Source: Bacteroidales bacterium (GTDB lineage Bacteria > Bacteroidota > Bacteroidia > Bacteroidales > FEN-979). Taken from it: a DNA stretch of 21,620 nucleotides. The notes under the pieces are model-generated. The model worked only from the letters and a program-made list of their open reading frames with translations, ran no database searches and had not been told where the DNA came from. Of the stretch, positions 17,265-21,620 are shown one piece after another. The position numbers and the translations under genes were made by a program. The DNA is taken from NCBI GenBank assembly GCA_023231065.1, contig JALNWE010000049.1, positions 1-21,620 on the forward strand, given 5' to 3'. The stretch's first letter is position 1, and each line of letters opens with the position of its first letter.

Positions 17265-18239
17265 CTATCTGATCCGGTTGAAGGCTGAATCCATAATAAT
17301 CCGGATAAGTTCATGGAATGTGATACCCTGAAGCCGGCAAATAATAGGCAGATCAGAATGGACCGGATTAAGGCCAGCCAATGGGTTGACTTCAATAAAG
17401 CCAGGTTCGCCCCTGGGATCAAGACGAAGATCTACCCTTCCTGCATCCCGGCAATTCAATGTGATCCATGCATCCAGGGCCACATTGGCACATTTTTCGG
17501 CAAGCGTATCCTTAACGATCCGGTAATTCACCCTTCCCTGATAATCATCTTTATTAAGGTAAGAATAACCATGGGCTTCGGCTTTTTCAGTGAACATAAC
17601 CTCCATCACACCCAGTGACCGTGATTCTTTGCCGGTTCCTGCGATCGCAACCGTAAATTCACGTCCGGGAAGAAAAGTTTCGACAATCAATCCCGACTGA
17701 TATTTCGGGAGCAATGACAAACAGGTTGTCTCCAGTTCCACCGGATTGTTTACTTTCGAAGCGGCATCAATTCCTTTCCCGGTTCCCTCTGCATTGGGTT
17801 TAACGAAAAGCGGATAGGGGAGGTTGACTTTCCCGATATCATAGCCCTCCATGACCAATGCAAAATCGGGAGTAGGGATCCCGGCATCCCGGACGACGCG
17901 TTTGGTCATGGCTTTATGCAGTGTCAGGGCCAGTACCATCGGATCGGAGAAGGTATAAGGAATGTTATAAGCATCTAAAATGGCCGGTACCTGGGCTTCG
18001 CGTGCAATACCATACAATCCTTCGCTGATATTGAATACCATATCCCAGCGGTCGCCCCTTGCAATCCGCGTGACCAGTTGACGGACATGGCCAATCCTGT
18101 CGGTTTCAAAACCAAGAACCTGCAATGCCGCTTCCAGGGCATCAACAGTTTCTTCTTTATCAAATTCAGCAGTTTCTTCTTCGGAAAATCCCTCCTTCAG
18201 GTATTCCGAACGCAGGTCGTAGGTGAGTCCTATGATCAT
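17265..18239 (-). CDS. D-Ala-D-Ala ligase-like ATP-grasp enzyme (first of pair)
   Basis: 324 residues from ATG 18239, starting 4 bp after the aminomutase stop. Ddl-family motifs in order: FNISEG (69-74), PYTFSDP (94-100) and the HKAMTK helix (108-113), phosphate-binding KPNAEGTGKGI (147-157), ETFLPGREF (187-195), metal-binding RVDLRLD (268-274) and FIEVNPLAGL (281-290), followed by HSDLP (294-298), which matches the HSxxP segment of true Ddl enzymes. The N-terminal region is acidic (EEETAEFDKEETVD) and longer than in Ddl. It is clearly diverged from the second ligase, so the two are unlikely to be redundant and could add two different amino acids in sequence. Its tight link to the aminomutase makes beta-lysine a candidate substrate; this is inference. 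It could alternatively be a dipeptide ligase acting on cell-wall precursors. Confidence 0.92.
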   Translation of the reverse strand: MIIGLTYDLRSEYLKEGFSEEETAEFDKEETVDALEAALQVLGFETDRIGHVRQLVTRIARGDRWDMVFNISEGLYGIAREAQVPAILDAYNIPYTFSDPMVLALTLHKAMTKRVVRDAGIPTPDFALVMEGYDIGKVNLPYPLFVKPNAEGTGKGIDAASKVNNPVELETTCLSLLPKYQSGLIVETFLPGREFTVAIAGTGKESRSLGVMEVMFTEKAEAHGYSYLNKDDYQGRVNYRIVKDTLAEKCANVALDAWITLNCRDAGRVDLRLDPRGEPGFIEVNPLAGLNPVHSDLPIICRLQGITFHELIRIIMDSAFNRIR

Positions 18240-18243
18240 ACTG

Positions 18244-19515
18244 TCAGGTTGAATAATCAGGATAGCGGAAAAGTTTATCCTGATAGTTTTTCAGGAGAAC
18301 GTAACCATCCTCCTTTCCGGTAAAATAATCTGGTAACAACGGAATTTTTCCGCCGCCACCAGGAGCATCCACCACATAAGTCGGAACAGCATATCCAGAA
18401 GTGTACCCGCGCAATCCATGGATAATTTCAAGGCCCTTTTCAATGGTTGTCCGGAAATGTGCAGAACCAACCACCGGATCGCATTGATAGAGATAATAAG
18501 GACGTACCCTGATCTTCAATAAGGCATGCATCAGGTTTGTCATCACCCGTACATTATCGTTGATCCCCTTTAGCAGGACAGTCTGGCTTCCCAGCGGGAT
18601 CCCTGCATTGACCAGCTTTTCGCAGGCTTCACTCGTTTCGGGTGTGATCTCGTCAGCATGGGTAAAATGAATGCTGATGAAGAGGGGATGGTATTTCTTC
18701 ATCATATTAACCAGGGGACGCGTGATCCGCTGGGGTAAAACTACCGGCACTTTTGTCCCGATCCTGATGATCTCTACATGAGGGATGCTTCGTAATCGTG
18801 AAAGGAGATATTCCACATGCAAATCGGGCATGGTTAGCGGGTCGCCACCTGAAATCAGAACATCGCGGACTTCTTTATGCTGTTCAATGTAGTTCAACCC
18901 TGCTTCCCAGGCTTTCACACCGATATGGCACTTGTCTTTGGCCACCATCCGGGTACGTGTACAATACCGGCAGTAGGTGGAACAAAATCCGGTGACCAGA
19001 AATAGGACCCGGTCAGGATAACGATGAACGATATTGGGAACCGGACTGTCATTCTCTTCTGACAAGGGGTCGGACGCCTCACCCGGACTGACCAGGAATT
19101 CATCAAATACCGGAACCACACTTTTCCGTAAAGCCTGTTCCGGATTATTCCTGTCGAGCAGGCTGATGTAGTATGGAGTGATCCGCAGGGGTAAAGACTG
19201 GCTGTTTGGGCCATCGGGCTTGACTTCATTATCCGAAAGCATGATATACCTCGAAAGTTGTTCAATAGACCGGGCGCTGTTCTTGATTTGCCAGTGCCAG
19301 CTATTCCAGTCTTTAAGGGTTGCTTCGGGAAAAAAAGTTTGTAAAAATAAAAGGGAACGTTCGCTGATCATGTTTTTATCGCGATCGTTCCTCGATTTTA
19401 AGTATTCATCTAAAAGGGATGCTTCGTCAATGAAGGTGGGTTTACTTGGAGGTTCTTCTTCTTCTGGTACTTCGGGACGGAGAGTGTCCTGTTTCTCGTT
19501 TGGCATTTTATCCAT
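18244..19515 (-). CDS. kamA: Lysine 2,3-aminomutase (KamA family, radical SAM)
   Basis: 423 residues from ATG 19515 (ATG 19506 is an alternative). Catalyses interconversion of L-lysine and beta-lysine using a [4Fe-4S] cluster, S-adenosylmethionine and PLP. Cluster ligands are Cys178, Cys182 and Cys185 (CSTYCRYC); SAM-binding GGDPL is at 223-227; the PLP lysine is Lys390 in PGGGGKIP. Substrate choice can be read: Asp346 (YQCD) and Asp383 (VVDAP), spaced 37 residues apart, match Asp293 and Asp330 of the clostridial enzyme, which hold the lysine side-chain amine; glutamate 2,3-aminomutase has Lys and Asn there. The acidic, Pro-rich N-terminus (about 1-30) looks disordered. It is the first gene of a four-gene run with two ATP-grasp ligases and a GNAT enzyme. 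Use in lysine fermentation is unlikely because no other kam/kdd genes are nearby; a biosynthetic role is favoured. Confidence 0.96.
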   Translation of the reverse strand: MDKMPNEKQDTLRPEVPEEEEPPSKPTFIDEASLLDEYLKSRNDRDKNMISERSLLFLQTFFPEATLKDWNSWHWQIKNSARSIEQLSRYIMLSDNEVKPDGPNSQSLPLRITPYYISLLDRNNPEQALRKSVVPVFDEFLVSPGEASDPLSEENDSPVPNIVHRYPDRVLFLVTGFCSTYCRYCTRTRMVAKDKCHIGVKAWEAGLNYIEQHKEVRDVLISGGDPLTMPDLHVEYLLSRLRSIPHVEIIRIGTKVPVVLPQRITRPLVNMMKKYHPLFISIHFTHADEITPETSEACEKLVNAGIPLGSQTVLLKGINDNVRVMTNLMHALLKIRVRPYYLYQCDPVVGSAHFRTTIEKGLEIIHGLRGYTSGYAVPTYVVDAPGGGGKIPLLPDYFTGKEDGYVLLKNYQDKLFRYPDYST

Positions 19516-19721
19516 TGTAAGGGTTATCGTTTTTAAAATTTACAGTATATGCTACGATTTTGAAAAATTGAATATGTTGCTTAATATCAATATTTTAATT
19601 GTTTTTTTCTGGGATGGGTCCCTAAAAAAAATTTACGCTGCAAATAGGTAACATTTTTATGTATTTTTGACACTTACGAACGATTATTTTTCAACAAAAT
19701 TGTGTTAATAAATACCCTCTT
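19516..19721. other. AT-rich divergent intergenic region, kamA / hydrolase
   Basis: This 206-bp gap, the longest in the window, lies between two divergent genes and should hold both promoters. On the plus strand there is an exact TAnnTTTG match (19662-19669). For kamA the best candidate is the near match TAAATTTT on the minus strand at 19535-19542, with no good -33 box, so I do not call it. I see no tRNA, riboswitch or repeat. Confidence 0.6.
19662..19669 (+). promoter_or_regulatory. Bacteroidota -7 promoter element TATTTTTG
   Basis: TATTTTTG fits the TAnnTTTG consensus exactly and lies 52 bp before the ATG of the alpha/beta hydrolase, implying a leader of about 45 nt. No clear TTG-type -33 element is found at the usual spacing, and the region is AT-rich, so a chance match is possible. 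Confidence 0.45.
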
Positions 19722-20498
19722 ATGCAACTTTTTTTTCGTCAGTTTGGAAAAGGCAAACCGGTTGTCATCCTGCATGGCTTTTTGGGCCTTTCTGATAACT
19801 GGGTCACGTTTGGACGTCGGCTGGGGGAGAAGTATTCCGTTTATATCCCCGATATGCGCGACCATGGCCGGTCGCCCCACAGCGACTGTTTTGATTTTCC
19901 TTCCATGGTAAACGATCTTCTGGAGATGACAGGTGCATGGGGTTTGAAAGAAGTCAACCTTATCGGGCATTCATTGGGCGGGGAAACAGCTATGCTTTTT
20001 GCTTTACAAAATCCGGAGAAAGTAAAAAAGATGGTTATTGTTGACATGGGCCTTCGGAAACCGTTTACAAACCATGAACATCTCATGTTGCTTGACGCGA
20101 TGCTTGCTATAGATTTCAGCAAGGTCAGTTCCCGTGGAGATGTCGATAAGCAATTATTACCTTATGTCAACAATGAAAAGTTGCGCCAGTTCCTTTTAAA
20201 AAATGTCTGTTGGCGTGACCGCCAGACCATGGACTGGCGATTGGACCTGAAATCCATTAATGAGAATATGCCAGCTCTCTTCGAAAGGTTAGATTATCCA
20301 GGTACATACCATGGACCGGTGATGTTTATCCGGGGAGGCCGGTCAGATTATATATTGGATGGGGACATTCCTGAAATAAAAATTAAATTTCCCGGAGCTA
20401 TCATGGAAACCATTGAGAATGCTTCACATTGGGTCCAAGCTGATGCACCCGGGGAATTTTATACTTTGGTAAGAAATTTTTTAGACGGTGATCAGTAA
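19722..20498 (+). CDS. Alpha/beta-fold hydrolase (YbfF-like esterase)
   Basis: 258 residues. Fold markers: oxyanion-hole HGFLG (18-22), PDMRDHGRS (43-51) typical of the YbfF/acyl-CoA esterase-like group, nucleophile elbow GHSLGG (82-87) with Ser84, likely acid Asp209 (RGGRSDY) and catalytic His236 (NASHWVQADAP). It is a soluble cytoplasmic esterase or thioesterase with no signal peptide; the natural substrate cannot be told. It stands alone on the plus strand, and its stop codon lies inside the 3' end of the LiaF-like gene on the opposite strand (7-bp overlap), so transcription of the two genes converges with no spacer. Confidence 0.93.
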   Translation: MQLFFRQFGKGKPVVILHGFLGLSDNWVTFGRRLGEKYSVYIPDMRDHGRSPHSDCFDFPSMVNDLLEMTGAWGLKEVNLIGHSLGGETAMLFALQNPEKVKKMVIVDMGLRKPFTNHEHLMLLDAMLAIDFSKVSSRGDVDKQLLPYVNNEKLRQFLLKNVCWRDRQTMDWRLDLKSINENMPALFERLDYPGTYHGPVMFIRGGRSDYILDGDIPEIKIKFPGAIMETIENASHWVQADAPGEFYTLVRNFLDGDQ

Positions 20499-21433
20499 CG
20501 TTTGATATCGATTTTCGAAATGGCGGTTTTTACATCAAGATAGATCTTGTTTTTTCCGCTTTTAAAATTCTGGGTCTGATAAATTCCATCCCCTTTCTTT
20601 GTAAATCCATCGAATTCTTTGCTGATCATAAAAGATTCCGATTTGATCTGACAGGCTGATTCTTTTGGAATACTCACCTCAATGGAAGAAGCGCCGGCGT
20701 TAAAAGTCATTACAGTTAATGGATTTTTATTTCCGATTTTTATGTCGATCGAAGAAGCCCCGGCGTCTATCGAAGCAGTATCAATTTTATAATCGCGCAG
20801 GTCCATGTCGATTTCCGCAGCCCCGATGTCAAGGTTGAGGTTCCACGATGGTCTATCGTTCAACCTGATATTAACCTGGTTATCGGAAACCGAGTGACGG
20901 ATCCTGCCTTTTTCCATGGAGAGAGTTATTTTTTTCCGGCCTTTCTCATCATTGGTAGTCAGTGAATAGTTCCCGATATCCCCGGTTTTACTGAACGAAA
21001 GCATATCGGAAGTGATGCCCTGGATTTTAAAATTACCCGCCGCCGCATCCAATTGCAGCAATCCCTTCATGGCAAGGGAATCAAAGGGGACACTAAGATC
21101 CTGATTTTTATAATTGTACGTCTGCTCTTCATCCTCTTCATCTTTGTCATTCCAATCCCCGTCATAATAATGAAAATTATGAAATTTCCACCAGGTTGAC
21201 CGGTCCGAGATCCGGTTAAAGAAAATAATAGTGAGCGCCAAAACAACCACCAGGGCTGATATTTTTATTACGTCTTTGATCGGCAGGATGGATATTCCCC
21301 ATAAGATCAGGATCAGGGGCCAAAGGCTCCACATAGCGCGCCAGCCAAATTCCAATATCCCGAAATTGTTCAGGATAAACAATATCCCGATGGCGATCAG
21401 GATAAATGCCCAAAAAACATGACGGTATTTCAT
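20492..21433 (-). CDS. LiaF-like membrane protein with C-terminal beta-rich domain
   Basis: ATG 21433 gives 313 residues and begins 16 bp after the upstream stop; an in-frame ATG at 21487 would overlap that gene by about 38 bp and add a basic stretch before the first membrane helix, so 21433 is preferred. Residues 1-75 hold three to four membrane segments of the LiaI/LiaF (DUF5668) type (FILIAIGILFILNNFG, WPLILILWGISILP). An acidic linker (DWNDKDEEDEE, about 93-103) leads to a beta-rich domain with repeated strands of similar pattern (LDIGAAEIDMDL, IDAGASSIDIKI, FNAGASSIEVSI), as in LiaF 'toast-rack' domains. In Firmicutes LiaF restrains the LiaRS cell-envelope stress system; no LiaRS genes are visible here, so only the class is asserted. 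Confidence 0.86.
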   Translation of the reverse strand: MKYRHVFWAFILIAIGILFILNNFGILEFGWRAMWSLWPLILILWGISILPIKDVIKISALVVVLALTIIFFNRISDRSTWWKFHNFHYYDGDWNDKDEEDEEQTYNYKNQDLSVPFDSLAMKGLLQLDAAAGNFKIQGITSDMLSFSKTGDIGNYSLTTNDEKGRKKITLSMEKGRIRHSVSDNQVNIRLNDRPSWNLNLDIGAAEIDMDLRDYKIDTASIDAGASSIDIKIGNKNPLTVMTFNAGASSIEVSIPKESACQIKSESFMISKEFDGFTKKGDGIYQTQNFKSGKNKIYLDVKTAISKIDIKRY

Positions 21434-21449
21434 ATCCGTAATTTTAAAA

Positions 21450-21620
21450 TTATTTATTTGTTTCTTTTTTCTTACTGGTAAAGGCATTGATCAGCAACCC
21501 GGTTCCGATTGCTACCAGGATAATAGGCCACAAATCTCCAAAATTGATCTCCGGGATCAATTCATCGGCAAGGAAAAGGGCTCCCAGGGTGATGAGTACC
21601 AACCCGCCTACCAGACTTCC
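21450..21620 (-). CDS. LiaI/LiaF-type (DUF5668-like) small membrane protein, 5' end missing
   Basis: The C-terminal 56 codons are visible, ending at TAA 21450-21452; the start lies past the right edge. The sequence has two hydrophobic helices around LVLITLGALFLADELIPEINFG and LWPIILVAIGTGLLIN, the same helix-turn-helix pattern (G-x-L-F/FG-x-x-WP) as the N-terminus of the LiaF-like protein downstream. It ends in a basic tail (SKKKETNK). It sits 16 bp upstream of that gene and is almost certainly co-transcribed; the two are probably paralogous in their membrane parts. In Bacteroidota such genes often follow a PspC-domain protein, which may lie beyond the edge (inference). Confidence 0.78.
   Translation of the reverse strand, partial: GSLVGGLVLITLGALFLADELIPEINFGDLWPIILVAIGTGLLINAFTSKKKETNK

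Noticed and set aside
16248..18239. Housekeeping D-alanine-D-alanine ligase or vancomycin resistance cluster
   Set aside because: Two diverged copies next to an aminomutase, without mur/fts or vanH/vanX genes, do not fit either.
18244..19515. Lysine fermentation operon based on the aminomutase
   Set aside because: None of kamDE, kdd, kce or kal is present; neighbours are ligases and an acetyltransferase.
19602..19631. Hairpin GGGA-TGGG-TCCC flanked by T-run and A-run, terminator-like
   Set aside because: The GC stem is only four pairs with a two-base mismatch before the A/T pairs, and it lies between divergent genes where no terminator is needed.

Overview
This window reads as a chromosomal segment of a Bacteroidota (Bacteroidetes) bacterium, probably an uncultured environmental one. 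The evidence is a TonB-dependent receptor with a signal peptide ending in SYA-Q and a C-terminal phenylalanine, matches to the Bacteroidota -7 promoter element TAnnTTTG, starts without clear Shine-Dalgarno sequences, and the family mix (nSTAND-WD40 protein, Tlc-type transporter with HEAT repeats, LiaF-like protein). I see no insertion sequence, phage gene, CRISPR array, tRNA or rRNA. Coding density is very high; the longest non-coding stretch is about 206 bp (19516-19721), so no gap exceeds 300 bp.

Layout. (A) 9337 down to the left edge, minus strand: a tight four-gene run with 12-31 bp gaps. It encodes a membrane-anchored nSTAND NTPase with a seven-bladed WD40 propeller, a TonB-dependent receptor with an N-terminal TPR-like extension, a formyltransferase-fold enzyme, and a large protein (cut by the window edge) joining an ATP/ADP-translocase-like membrane domain to HEAT repeats and the start of a probable cyclic-nucleotide-binding domain. 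(B) 9456-15678, plus strand, divergent from A: a soluble histidine kinase, a REC-PP2C phosphatase, an STAS protein with a large unrecognised C-terminal domain, an ABC permease fused to its own substrate-binding domain, and the ABC ATPase. The STAS stop and permease start overlap (TGATG). (C) 19515 down to 15750, minus strand: lysine 2,3-aminomutase, two different D-Ala-D-Ala-ligase-like ATP-grasp enzymes and a GNAT acetyltransferase, with gaps of 4, 21 and 6 bp. This looks like a small biosynthetic pathway. (D) 19722-21620: an alpha/beta hydrolase (plus strand) that overlaps, tail to tail, a LiaF-like membrane protein, preceded by the 3' end of a small membrane protein of the same class.

How the genes may work together (inference). 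In B, phosphorelay and partner-switching proteins are co-transcribed with a one-piece importer, which suggests that ligand uptake or sensing is tied to serine/aspartate phosphorylation signalling. In C, the aminomutase keeps the two aspartates that select lysine over glutamate, so the expected first product is beta-lysine; the two ligases and the acetyltransferase could build a beta-lysine-containing peptide or amide. C and A are the most interesting parts of the window because neither arrangement corresponds to a system I can name.
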